From positions 1-40,182 of the forward strand of contig JAFGSK010000088.1 of NCBI GenBank assembly GCA_016934635.1: a stretch of DNA of 40,182 nucleotides. The letters run 5' to 3'. The notes beneath the pieces are model-generated. The model was not told the DNA's origin. It did no database searches and saw only the letters and a list, made by a program, of their open reading frames with translations. This document shows positions 7,372 through 15,303 of the stretch, piece by piece. The stretch comes from Caldifarciminota bacterium. Lineage in GTDB: Bacteria; Hydrothermota; Tepidihabitantia; B3-TA06. A program made the position numbers and the translations under genes. Position 1 is the stretch's first letter; every line of letters starts with the position of its first letter.

Positions 7372-8664
7372 CTAAGTTACGGCATTTTTGTTCAATTCTC
7401 TTGCTCCGACCTTAGAGAGCATTCTTTCAAATTCGTTCTCATCCATATTATGTATGTACTCTTTATCCACCTCGAATGAAACATTTTCTTCTTGAGTGAA
7501 GGACTCTCTTTTATTCAAAAAGGCCATGTACTCATCTAATCTTGAAGTTTTATAGTTGTAACCTTGGATATTCATTGTTCTTGGGGTATGAATGGCTTGT
7601 AACTTTTCAATGGTTTCTTCCGGTGAGATTTCTCTTGAAGGTTTGGAACCTCGGAAATCAAGCCAAAGTGCTTCAGGGACTTTCTCTTTCTCCGCCTGGA
7701 AATAGACGTAAGAATTAAAATAATCGTAAAGAATCGATGCTTCCGCAGTTGCACTACTTTCGAGCGGTTCTTCATTCAGCACCTTATCCTTTATCTCGTT
7801 GATGGTATTGAACAGCTCCAGATCATGCTCCTGAATCACCTCTTCAGGTGGTTTTACAGGCAAGGCTTCGAATCCTGGAGGAACCATCTTTTTTCTCAAA
7901 CACATCGGCAGGTGGGGGTTTTGAATAGTTGTCTCCGGGAGCTTGACCTGCCCGAATGTTTCATGGAACTCCTTTACGTTTTTTTCCCAATTCTTTATGT
8001 AATTTCTTAATTTACCATTTTCATCCTTTTCCCATCCAGGGATTCCACCATTTTCTCTAGTGACATTAAAGTTTGTCTTTAGGTAACTTACGGCTCCGGT
8101 ATCCGTTCTTACCTGTACATAGAGTTCCCAGGGTATTTCCCAGTACTTAGGGTCCACAGTAGCGTAGTAGATTGAGTATTGAATTCCAGGAGCTGAGGCT
8201 TCAGGGTCAACACCACGTATGGGTATACTTCCGGAAGCAAGGGCGTCCCGGACAAAATCCTTGGGGTGTAGGGTTGTCTGAAAGTATCTTATCAGTTTTT
8301 CTTCCTTGGTTAGGAAAGGAGAAAGCTGATCGTTACCTGGGGCTGAAATCGTTGAAGAAGGTTGATTCTGGATCCATTGTTGTGTCCCCGGGGTGCTGGC
8401 TGCAAAGGAGTAGAACAAATCTTGGATTGCCTCTTCAAGTAGGGTATTTTTGTATTCCCTGGCCTGTTTTCTCCACTCCTTCATTTGTTTTCTCCATTCC
8501 TCCATTGCAGTATCATATTCTGCCTGGTATCGCTCGGGCGTCATAATTTCTTCAACCCGGAGTGCATCTGGTGGAGGTGTATATGTTTCAGGTGTTTCAT
8601 ATGGGTTGAATTCAAGTGGAGTTTTATCTTGTAACTCTTCAACAATATTCTTTTCTGAGTTCAT
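7372..8664 (-). CDS. Hypothetical protein, AT-rich insert in the tail module
   Basis: A 430-residue protein with no recognised family. It is Glu/Lys/Tyr-rich. Residues ~40-85 contain a probable coiled coil with the near-duplicate EWRKQMKEWRKQAREY. No signal peptide or membrane helix is seen. Codon choice and base composition are more AT-rich than the flanking sheath, tube and baseplate genes. It lies between the tape measure candidate and the gp43-position protein, where most Mu-like phages have no such gene. It could be a recent insertion or a fast-evolving tail component. The ribosome site is AAGGA before the ATG. Confidence 0.5.
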   Translation of the reverse strand: MNSEKNIVEELQDKTPLEFNPYETPETYTPPPDALRVEEIMTPERYQAEYDTAMEEWRKQMKEWRKQAREYKNTLLEEAIQDLFYSFAASTPGTQQWIQNQPSSTISAPGNDQLSPFLTKEEKLIRYFQTTLHPKDFVRDALASGSIPIRGVDPEASAPGIQYSIYYATVDPKYWEIPWELYVQVRTDTGAVSYLKTNFNVTRENGGIPGWEKDENGKLRNYIKNWEKNVKEFHETFGQVKLPETTIQNPHLPMCLRKKMVPPGFEALPVKPPEEVIQEHDLELFNTINEIKDKVLNEEPLESSATAEASILYDYFNSYVYFQAEKEKVPEALWLDFRGSKPSREISPEETIEKLQAIHTPRTMNIQGYNYKTSRLDEYMAFLNKRESFTQEENVSFEVDKEYIHNMDENEFERMLSKVGARELNKNAVT

Positions 8665-8702
8665 AATAATCCTTCTTAACTGGTAGCTTTACTATACATA
8701 GA

Positions 8703-10307
8703 TTACACCACCCTGACGTTGCTGTTCTTTGCAAGTATCTTTGCCAGGTACTCTCTCATCTTTTCTTCGGAGATCGTCTCGTGCCTGTGGATAACCGCTC
8801 TTACAACCTTTTGAACTGGTTGTTGAGATGCTGCCAGCAATGTGGCTCGTTTTCCTTTGGCTGTATCTGATGTTACCGGCATAGCGAAGTTGGTTGGTAC
8901 GGCACCCGATTCCAGCGGCCCGGGAAATTGAAAATTTCCTGTAGATGCTTTCTCTTTGAAAGAAGGAAGTGCAGTTTGCGGTAATGGCATAGAGCCCATT
9001 GTTCTACCCTCTTTGTCCGGGACTTTCAGAGTATCCGGAGGAGATACGATGCCTGGTGCAGCCTTAGTCATCTGCGGAAGACCTGATGCAGATATGAATC
9101 GAGTTGCATCGTCAGCGCCAACCCCGGGTTGAGAAATCGAAGAAGCGATTCCTGCAGGGAAGTATTCCGGGTTGCTAATTCCCCCTGAAGGCGGCATCGC
9201 TGGCGTGTAAGCGCCCTGCAGGGTATCCATATGGCCGGCTAACCCTGTGACCGCAGCGCCGACGCTGGGTGCCAGGATGTCCACCGCCTGCATAATTTGA
9301 TCGAACAGGGGCTTATCGATTGATCCTTCAGCAAAAAGGCTCTCAACCCATTCGTAAACCGCCTGGGGTCCTTCGGCCTTAAGCGTCTGAACGATGGCTG
9401 TAAGATAAGGCGATATCGCTTCCCTGATGTTTTCAGGAAGCATAGCCAGGTAGCTTGAGCCGGATGTAGTGCCTGAGAAAGGTCTGCCGATCGATTGGAT
9501 CGATTGACGAAGGGCGCTCACGTAAGGCGAAACCTTGCTCGCTGACCATCCAGCAGGAATGGTCTTGCGGCCAATTTGAGACAATGATGCGCTCCCGCCT
9601 CCAGCACCAAGCGGAGTTGAGTCAGTCATCGGGAACATACCTTTGGCTGTACCCGATGCAAAGCCCTTTCGACCTCGACCTGCCACCGTAGCGCCGCCCA
9701 TGGAGGCAAATGGACCGCCTCCTGCGAGGTTGTTGAACAGGTTGAGGGTTTCAGAACCCCTTTTCCCGGTTAAGCTTAAAAGGGTTGCAGGATGTGAAGC
9801 GGTGACGTAGGAATCGCCCGAAGAATATCCTGTATTCCCCATCATCTGCATTGAAGCGCCTTCGGAGCTTGAGGAACCCGGTGCCGAGGTTGCGCCTGAG
9901 CTTGGCGTGATATTAAGTATTTTGGCGGTTTCCTGCATCAGAAGGTGGTAATAGTACAAGGGTTGGGAGGTGAGTTCATCAAGTCCGAACTTTTCAAAAA
10001 ATTTCTTTAAGGAAGAGGAAGGATCTTTAATCTTTCCAATTTCAGTGAAGAACCCAAGCGGATCTTTAGCCTCTTTAATCAAGTTATGAAGCATCGTATA
10101 ATCTTCGGGGATATTATTTTCTCCGAAGTGTTTCCGAATTTCACCCCACACCGAGTTGAAATGCTTCTTGATCTCTTGCCATGCTGCATCACCTTTCATG
10201 AACTCCTTTGGCAGACCATATAATTCTAAGGTTCCTTGGAACTGACTGTTATAATGATCGATTCTGGCCCATATTTCATCAATTGTCAGACTTGCTTCAT
10301 CTGTCAC
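8703..10307 (-). CDS. Tape measure protein candidate
   Basis: A 534-residue protein from a GTG at 10307, preceded by GGAGG with a 5-nt gap. A longer frame reaches 10382, but its first 25 codons overlap the frameshifted chaperone tail. Position right after the chaperone is diagnostic for tape measures. The N-terminus is helical (to ~150), then a Gly/Ser/Ala-rich middle (~155-400), then a basic helical C-terminus. By the rule of about 0.15 nm per residue it would set a tail near 80 nm. No lytic domain is seen. Composition is partly low-complexity, so the call rests mainly on position. Confidence 0.6.
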   Translation of the reverse strand: MTDEASLTIDEIWARIDHYNSQFQGTLELYGLPKEFMKGDAAWQEIKKHFNSVWGEIRKHFGENNIPEDYTMLHNLIKEAKDPLGFFTEIGKIKDPSSSLKKFFEKFGLDELTSQPLYYYHLLMQETAKILNITPSSGATSAPGSSSSEGASMQMMGNTGYSSGDSYVTASHPATLLSLTGKRGSETLNLFNNLAGGGPFASMGGATVAGRGRKGFASGTAKGMFPMTDSTPLGAGGGSASLSQIGRKTIPAGWSASKVSPYVSALRQSIQSIGRPFSGTTSGSSYLAMLPENIREAISPYLTAIVQTLKAEGPQAVYEWVESLFAEGSIDKPLFDQIMQAVDILAPSVGAAVTGLAGHMDTLQGAYTPAMPPSGGISNPEYFPAGIASSISQPGVGADDATRFISASGLPQMTKAAPGIVSPPDTLKVPDKEGRTMGSMPLPQTALPSFKEKASTGNFQFPGPLESGAVPTNFAMPVTSDTAKGKRATLLAASQQPVQKVVRAVIHRHETISEEKMREYLAKILAKNSNVRVV

Positions 10308-10497
10308 TTCTTCCTCCGAAAAGTCTAGCGATGCATATGGCAAGGCGCTTGGCTTCTCGCTCTTCCAGCCAGAGCGCCTCACCGTATGCTAACCAGAATT
10401 CCCGTTCATCTGCGGGAACTTCTCCAAAGTAATGTCTCACCAGAACCTCTGCCTGCAGGACAGCGTTTTTAGCTAGCTGCCTGCGGCGGTTGAGGGA
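10297..10497 (-). CDS. -1 frame extension of the tail assembly chaperone
   Basis: Reading -1 from the slippery site gives 66 further codons before TGA at 10297-10299, so the fusion is 158 residues (92 + 66). The extension is rich in charged helical residues (VPADEREFWLAYGEALWLEE) and lacks its own good start. Its stop overlaps the GTG start of the tape measure gene by 11 bases. This matches the lambda gpG-GT and P2 gpE-E' layout. An alternative is a separate 47-codon gene from an internal GTG preceded by AGAGG. Confidence 0.65.
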   Translation of the reverse strand, partial: SLNRRRQLAKNAVLQAEVLVRHYFGEVPADEREFWLAYGEALWLEEREAKRLAICIARLFGGRSDR

Positions 10498-10772
10498 AAA
10501 TTTTCGAGCTTCACCTCCATGCCGGTTCCTGCCACACGCAGTAGATTAACCGCTATCTGGGGTACTATTGCCGGCTTTTCCTCAACCAGTTTTCTTATCT
10601 TCGCCTTGTCTTCGGCGCAGTTGAGTATCAGATTGCGAGACGCCTCGTAAAGGGAATCCGCCCCGGTATCGTAGTAAAACTTGATTTCTGTGTGCCCGGG
10701 CATCTTGAAGCCGTATACTTCGCCGCCGATGTTAATAGCCACCTGTGAAGTGTTCTCTTTCTTTTCTGACAT
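10473..10772 (-). CDS. Tail assembly chaperone (zero-frame product)
   Basis: A 99-residue protein between the tail tube and tape measure genes, the position of lambda gpG, P2 gpE and Mu gp41. Residues ~10-92 are an alpha/beta segment: INIGGEVYGFKMPGHTEIKF, then helices with IRKLVEEKPAIVPQIAVNLL. These proteins coat the tape measure during tail assembly and are made in two forms by frameshifting. A slippery heptamer lies at residues 91-92. The start follows AGGAGAGG. The family is assigned by position and architecture rather than by a conserved motif. Confidence 0.65.
   Translation of the reverse strand: MSEKKENTSQVAINIGGEVYGFKMPGHTEIKFYYDTGADSLYEASRNLILNCAEDKAKIRKLVEEKPAIVPQIAVNLLRVAGTGMEVKLENFPSTAAGS
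10497..10503 (-). promoter_or_regulatory. Slippery heptamer A-AAT-TTT
   Basis: Read in the chaperone frame, the sequence GAA-AAT-TTT-CCC contains the X-XXY-YYZ heptamer A-AAT-TTT in exact phase, seven sense codons before the zero-frame stop. A -1 slip here enters the open 66-codon extension. No stimulatory hairpin was worked out. Confidence 0.6.
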
Positions 10773-10800
10773 GTCCTCTCCTTTCGCTTGTCGCGTTGTT

Positions 10801-10825
10801 ACCGGGAGGCTTAAAGCCTCCCGGT
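10801..10825. other. Perfect hairpin between tube and chaperone genes
   Basis: ACCGGGAGGC pairs with GCCTCCCGGT around a 5-base TTAAA loop. No U-run follows on either strand, so simple termination is unlikely. It may protect or attenuate the tail mRNA after the highly expressed tube gene. Confidence 0.6.
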
Positions 10826-10836
10826 ATTGTTGATGT

Positions 10837-11313
10837 TTATTTTGTGAACAGTATCTTGCCCACTACTGCGGTGTAGCGGCGCACTATCTTCTGGGTTCCC
10901 TCGTCAAGGGACTCACTGATGTCGGTGATATCCACGTCATGCAATTCGACCGATCTCATCTCATTCCACGCCTGGCCAATGGTATTACTGCCGGTTTCAA
11001 TTTTCTTGTTTGCGTATGCGACGGTTATGAGGAACGGAGCGTAATCCAGGGCGTCCTTGGGCGGCGTGCACTCATTGGCCGCCTTCTCGAAAACCTCTGC
11101 GGCCTCACGAGTCATCGTGAAATCACATGTATATGAACGGTGTCCGTATCCGATTCCGTGAGGGGCTGACCCGGCAGCATACTGCAAGGACTTGTCCTTG
11201 CGTGAAGACCAGTTGATGGAGGTTATCCCTTTGTATGTACCCCCGCTGCCCAGTGTTATCTCAACGTCTGTCCAGTCGTGGATCTTGCCGTTCAGAAGTA
11301 ATCCTTCAGCCAT
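10837..11313 (-). CDS. Phage tail tube protein
   Basis: A 158-residue protein directly after the sheath gene. Residues ~15-75 (WTDVEITLGSGGTYKGITSI, then a beta segment ending TCDFTMTREA) and the C-terminal VRRYTAVVGKILF fit contractile tail tube proteins such as P2 FII and Mu gpM, which stack as hexamers inside the sheath. It is somewhat longer than Mu gpM (about 118). The ribosome site GGAG is placed 6 nt before the ATG, which lies 5 bp after the sheath stop. Confidence 0.8.
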   Translation of the reverse strand: MAEGLLLNGKIHDWTDVEITLGSGGTYKGITSINWSSRKDKSLQYAAGSAPHGIGYGHRSYTCDFTMTREAAEVFEKAANECTPPKDALDYAPFLITVAYANKKIETGSNTIGQAWNEMRSVELHDVDITDISESLDEGTQKIVRRYTAVVGKILFTK

Positions 11314-11317
11314 TTCT

Positions 11318-13168
11318 CTACTCCTCTATCTTGGTTCTGAGCTGGAACGTCGCCACCAGCTTCTTTTTCGTCGGCGTAGGAACGATCTCGATCTTCGCGT
11401 TCACGATGCCGTTCGACCAGATGTTCGGGTCGGGCGTAAGAATAAGAGCGTAATCCATGATCGGCTTGTCGGTGTCGTCCTCGGTGATCTTCATCGCTTC
11501 GAGCGGACGGGAGAGGTCGGCCTTATAGGCAGCCATGTCCCTTTCGGTGATCCCGGGCGAGTTCACGTAGGGCACGTTTGCGGTTCCCACCTGGCGGACA
11601 GCCTCGTCCACGATGCGACGGTTGCGGATGCAGTAATAGTCCGAGGTCGGGTCGGCCATCGTCCAGTCGTCGGTGAAGCGGATGCCGTATCCGATCCACT
11701 GGCGCAGGGTCAGGAAGCGCGCGTCGTTCAGCCTGGCCACGTTGCCCTTGTCCATCTCGTCATTTGTAATGCAGACGTAATCAGCCGTTACTTTTTTGCT
11801 CAACGCAGGAGCCGTGGCGAAGGTTACAGAGTATTCGCCGGTCTCGTAGTCGATGGTTCCTGCTTCGTCACCTGAGGTCGAATCGTAGAGTATTCCGTCG
11901 CCGCCGTCCACGAACTCCTCGGCCGGTTCATCCTCGGAGGTAATCGTGACCGACCAGGGCACGACCGGGATTTCAGCCATGAACCCGGTGAACGTCTTGT
12001 TAGTTCCGTCGCCGGTGCCAAGGGTCTCGTCCGCAACAGCTTCGATGGGCTTATACGGATAGACCGAGATCATGTTCGGAATCCGCATGTAGCGAACCCA
12101 GCCGATGGAATGATGAAGATCGAGATGGACTTTGGAAGCCAGACCGGCAGCCGAACCGCCGGCGGCGCGAACGGAAAGCTCTCCGCGGCCGTCGAGCATC
12201 AAGGCGTAACCGGCGTTTACTACGCGGCGAGGATTGCGGCTCTCAGCCGAGCACTGCTCCAGGAGTCCGATCCAATCCTGGATGTCTTCTGAACCGTCAT
12301 CTTTCATGGGCGGCACGTTCATGACGAACCAGATCGGACGCTGCTCGTCGGTCCAAAGGATTTCGGCGATCGTATCCATTGCGGCCCAGAGCACTTCGAT
12401 ATTCGTCTTCGAGCGGTCGGACCAGATCGCGGCTGACTGAATCGGGACGTAGATGTACTCGAATCCGTAGCCGGTATTAGGATCCTTCCACGCGGCGGCG
12501 CGCTCACAGGCCTCGATTATCTCATCGAGCGAGGATCGCGGCTCGTAGGTCGACCATCGATATTCGTCGCCTGCCGCGAATGAATCTGCCGGCGTTGCAG
12601 CTTCAGAAAACTCGATGTAGGTTCCGTTGCCTAGATCGATTTTCGACTTGTTCGGGCTTCCCTCTTCAGTAACGATGAACTTGGTTTCCGGCCCCCAGGT
12701 GATGCCGTCGTTGGCTGAGAGCTTATAGGTCGCTACATTGGCGGTTGGAGTTTTCTTGATTGCGCCGCCCTTGACTATCTTCAGCCGAAAGTTTGCCGTC
12801 GATCCGGGCACGGTGTGCGGCGAGACGTAGCCGACTGCGAACTCAGCTCGAACCGTTGAGTCTGTCGGATCTCCGTAAATCTTCCGGACGGGTGTCGTGA
12901 TCGGCGGTACAGCAGGTGAGTCGGGGTGCGACCGGATCAAACCGATCTGCACCGCTCCTGAAACGAACGCGTCGTAGGCGCTGTGAGTCAATTCACCGAA
13001 ACCGTATTCGTCTTCCACATCGTCAGGATTCGTCGCGAATCGAACGTCCAACGTGCCCTTCTCGGCCGTGCCGACTATTGCAAAAAGCCCGGCCAGTGAA
13101 GGAGGCATGACTCCCAGGCCGCCGTCCAGAATCTCCGGATAATAACCGGGTAGGTCTCTTACTGGCAT
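11318..13168 (-). CDS. Contractile tail sheath protein
   Basis: A 616-residue protein. The N-terminal PVRDLPGYYPEILDGGLGVM and the phase of a Gly-rich AIVGTAEKGT match sheath proteins of the DUF2586/Mu gpL type, and the C-terminal ~180 residues hold the conserved sheath core with RFLTLRQWIGYGIRFTDDW. Two beta insertions are visible: residues ~115-207 and ~390-480 (SVTITSEDEPA, GTIDYETGEYSVTF). It is larger than Mu gpL (495) because of these insertions. It contracts to drive the tube through the envelope. An AAGGAG site precedes the ATG. Confidence 0.85.
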   Translation of the reverse strand: MPVRDLPGYYPEILDGGLGVMPPSLAGLFAIVGTAEKGTLDVRFATNPDDVEDEYGFGELTHSAYDAFVSGAVQIGLIRSHPDSPAVPPITTPVRKIYGDPTDSTVRAEFAVGYVSPHTVPGSTANFRLKIVKGGAIKKTPTANVATYKLSANDGITWGPETKFIVTEEGSPNKSKIDLGNGTYIEFSEAATPADSFAAGDEYRWSTYEPRSSLDEIIEACERAAAWKDPNTGYGFEYIYVPIQSAAIWSDRSKTNIEVLWAAMDTIAEILWTDEQRPIWFVMNVPPMKDDGSEDIQDWIGLLEQCSAESRNPRRVVNAGYALMLDGRGELSVRAAGGSAAGLASKVHLDLHHSIGWVRYMRIPNMISVYPYKPIEAVADETLGTGDGTNKTFTGFMAEIPVVPWSVTITSEDEPAEEFVDGGDGILYDSTSGDEAGTIDYETGEYSVTFATAPALSKKVTADYVCITNDEMDKGNVARLNDARFLTLRQWIGYGIRFTDDWTMADPTSDYYCIRNRRIVDEAVRQVGTANVPYVNSPGITERDMAAYKADLSRPLEAMKITEDDTDKPIMDYALILTPDPNIWSNGIVNAKIEIVPTPTKKKLVATFQLRTKIEE

Positions 13169-13171
13169 GGA

Positions 13172-13564
13172 CTACTCCTTGTTCTTGAGGTGTTTCAACA
13201 CCGCAGCCTTTAACTCGGGCTCGGTGATTTTAGTTTCGTCTCCCCATCCTGTACAGACCTTGAGCGCAGCGATGCGCGGCCTCGACAGACGGTGCTCTGC
13301 AGCCAAACGGGAAAACGCAACCTTTTTTTCGTTCTTTTTTTCCGGCACTGGTTCCTCCTTAGGTGGTGGTGTATTTGTTCCTTCGGTGGTAGCTTGTGCA
13401 GAAGACTCGTCTTTGTCCGCCTCAAGCAGCTTGCGAAACTCGTCCCTCGACAGGACGGTTTCCGCATCGATACCGAACCGTTTGCACAACCGCTCGAGAT
13501 CGGTCTCTCTCATCTTGTAGCGCTTGGCGAAGTCTCCCGCACTATAGCGATCTTGCGCCGTCAT
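13172..13564 (-). CDS. Small helical protein between tail-end and sheath genes
   Basis: A 130-residue protein from the ATG at 13564, which follows AGAGGGGG. An upstream ATG at 13609 overlaps the previous stop and adds 15 residues, so it is also possible. Residues ~5-40 (YSAGDFAKRYKMRETDLERL) and ~90-125 (AFSRLAAEHRLSRPRIAALK) look like two short helical modules resembling HTH segments, joined by a Pro/Glu/Lys linker. In Mu-type phages a small gene of unknown role often sits here. The function is unknown. Confidence 0.5.
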   Translation of the reverse strand: MTAQDRYSAGDFAKRYKMRETDLERLCKRFGIDAETVLSRDEFRKLLEADKDESSAQATTEGTNTPPPKEEPVPEKKNEKKVAFSRLAAEHRLSRPRIAALKVCTGWGDETKITEPELKAAVLKHLKNKE

Positions 13565-13601
13565 TTTTTTACCCCCTCTGGGTTTATGGTTTTTATGCAT
13601 C

Positions 13602-14498
13602 TCACTCATCAGGACCGTAGATTTCCGGTTCCTGTTGTTGAGTCAGGGTAATCAAGGGCGAAACCTCGGCCATGAACACCTTGCCCTTGTACTTGATCAC
13701 CAGGTCGATTCGGTAGATAGTCTGCTCTCCTTGCTCTACGGGTGTAACCGACATGGAGGTCATCTCTTCTATCACCTCCTCGTAGTGGCCGTCATAGAGT
13801 TCTGCAGAGAGTCTTTTGTGTGCGAACATGAGCATGAGCTGATCCATGTATCCGCCCTCACCAACGGCCTCCTCCTCATTTTGAGCCTCGATCTCCGCGG
13901 TCACGGGGATTACAGCGTCCCTTATCTGCTGGTTCAACACACGGTAGGCCGAGGTTTCCCAAGAGTAGGTATCACCCAGGACTACCGACTGGCCGACCTC
14001 GAAGCAGAAGGTCGTGCCGTTGGAAACCTCTATCTTGCCGTCCGCTGGAATATCTCCCGAGGAAACCTCGACTTCTTCACCCCATTCCGATCCTGTCCAC
14101 GGGGTGCTCAGAAGCTGATATTGCCCGTCGGTACCTACGGTGCCCGAGGCAGTTATCTCGACAACGAACTTGTTATTGCCTGCGTGGTTCCCCGTAAGGG
14201 AGACCGACTCAGTCCCGGTTCCTTCGTGAACGATGGTTCCCTTATCGTAGAGGACCTCGGGTCCGCAATATCCGGCGGCATTGGAGAGTTTGATCGAGCC
14301 CACGTGAAGAACAGCCGTCGGCCCCTGGCTCAGGAGCGCGACTCGTGGATCAAGCTTTTCCCGACCGATAACCCTCGAACCAGCGGCAAAGACCATAGCC
14401 TCGGATGGATTTTCCAAGGTACTCAAACCCTGCTCAATCCTGTCGTAGCACCAGGATACTGCAATGCCGCGCATTATTGGTCCGTAGGGCAGACTCAT
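13602..14498 (-). CDS. Tail-end protein with sheath-like beta insertion
   Basis: A 298-residue protein between the gp36-like gene and the sheath, the position of gpU/gp37-38-type tail terminators. Residues ~1-96 and 182-298 form a tail-protein-like frame (AVIPVTAEIEAQ, DLVIKYKGKVFMAEVSPLI). Residues ~97-181 are a beta domain that aligns by eye with sheath residues ~115-207 (GKIEVSNGT versus SKIDLGNGT, GDTYSWET versus GDEYRWST). This suggests the same domain was copied into both. The ribosome site GGGG lies 6 nt before the ATG. Confidence 0.55.
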   Translation of the reverse strand: MSLPYGPIMRGIAVSWCYDRIEQGLSTLENPSEAMVFAAGSRVIGREKLDPRVALLSQGPTAVLHVGSIKLSNAAGYCGPEVLYDKGTIVHEGTGTESVSLTGNHAGNNKFVVEITASGTVGTDGQYQLLSTPWTGSEWGEEVEVSSGDIPADGKIEVSNGTTFCFEVGQSVVLGDTYSWETSAYRVLNQQIRDAVIPVTAEIEAQNEEEAVGEGGYMDQLMLMFAHKRLSAELYDGHYEEVIEEMTSMSVTPVEQGEQTIYRIDLVIKYKGKVFMAEVSPLITLTQQQEPEIYGPDE

Positions 14499-14530
14499 TT
14501 TTCACCCCATAAAGTAGCTACACTCCTTTG

Positions 14531-14586
14531 CGGGGACCCCGAATTTTTACCCCACGATCTCGCTACGCGATATCGCGGGGACCCCG
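14531..14586. repeat. 37-bp structured repeat, copy A, plus a CGGGGACCCCG half
   Basis: The full copy is at 14550-14586: a 14-bp stem with a TAC loop and two mismatches, then ACCCCG. A separate CGGGGACCCCG palindrome lies at 14531-14541. It sits in the 138-bp gap upstream of the tail-end gene. The same ends and length recur at 21254-21290 and 21561-21597. Confidence 0.7.
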
Positions 14587-14636
14587 AAGTAAGCAGGTTT
14601 CCGGGACTAGCAATAGAGTATAAGTTTCTCATGAGA

Positions 14637-15080
14637 TTATTCCTCACCTGTGTTTACCGAGAAACGGGGATCGGGTGCCTGGTATCGAATACGGACCCTG
14701 GCGCGTTCCTGTGCCCCTGGTATCTCGATCTTGCCTGAGGCAAGTGCCGCAAGTGTCCTGTCAGCGAGTTCGCGCTTGTCCTTGACCACACCTTCCTGCT
14801 CAACACGTGAATAGAGCCGGTAGACGGTCATCTGCAGGCAGGATTCCTTGATAAGGTCCCGGGCGCCGTCCGAGCCAATCGATTCAAGGTCGAGAGGGAC
14901 GACGTAGCGCTTGGCCAACACGGCGTCGACATAGGCCTCCGCCCAAAGGATAGCCGCTTCGATCTTCGCATCGTCTATGACCTTTTCGGTTATGGAATGA
15001 GAAGTGTCGTCGTCGGTAAGTCGGGCCAATATGTCATTCGGAACCGCGGCTTTAACATCATTTACCGTCAGGTATCTCAT
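14637..15080 (-). CDS. DUF1320 / Mu gp36-like head-tail connector protein
   Basis: A 147-residue protein with the DUF1320 plan: RYLTVNDVKAAVPNDILARL at the start, a DDAKIEAAILWAEAYVDAVL helix near residues 40-56, and RYVVPL following. Mu gp36 and relatives act at the head-tail junction. The gene lies after the capsid genes and before the tail-end protein, as expected. Its ATG overlaps the stop of the upstream small gene (TGATG), so translation is coupled. Confidence 0.8.
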   Translation of the reverse strand: MRYLTVNDVKAAVPNDILARLTDDDTSHSITEKVIDDAKIEAAILWAEAYVDAVLAKRYVVPLDLESIGSDGARDLIKESCLQMTVYRLYSRVEQEGVVKDKRELADRTLAALASGKIEIPGAQERARVRIRYQAPDPRFSVNTGEE

Positions 15081-15295
15081 CAGTCACCTTCTTCGCTGGA
15101 ACCGGACGATTCGGACCGGGTTTTGTCGTTAAGCTTCTCAACAAGGCCGAGCTGAAGAAACTCCCTGGCAATACTATCAGATAAAGACACCTCCTCACCC
15201 GGGGAGTACCAGCGCCCGCCCATCTTCACCGGTTGAATGAATCGCACCGTTAAGGTTTGTGAATTAAGAGATTTATGAGAAGCTCTCCTAGTCAT
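15080..15295 (-). CDS. Small head-region protein (Mu gp35-like position)
   Basis: A 71-residue protein from the ATG at 15295, preceded by AGGAGAAG. The longer frame to 15343 overlaps the capsid gene and lacks a site. Residues ~14-55 (TVRFIQPVKMGGRWYSPGEE, then AREFLQLGLVEKL) form a small beta-helix module seen in short phage proteins that follow the capsid gene. The tail is Ser/Glu-rich. It is coupled to the DUF1320 gene by a 1-bp overlap. The role is unknown. Confidence 0.55.
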   Translation of the reverse strand: MTRRASHKSLNSQTLTVRFIQPVKMGGRWYSPGEEVSLSDSIAREFLQLGLVEKLNDKTRSESSGSSEEGD

Positions 15296-15303
15296 CTCTT
15301 CTC

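Noticed and set aside
10801..10825. Hairpin as a terminator of the tube gene
   Set aside because: No U-run follows on either strand; the chaperone must be transcribed past it.
11192..11875. 227-residue plus-strand open frame
   Set aside because: Antisense to the sheath and tube genes, which have clear family features and ribosome sites.
13635..14738. 367-residue plus-strand open frame
   Set aside because: It lies antisense over the tail-end gene and DUF1320; composition and lack of a ribosome site mark it as a shadow.
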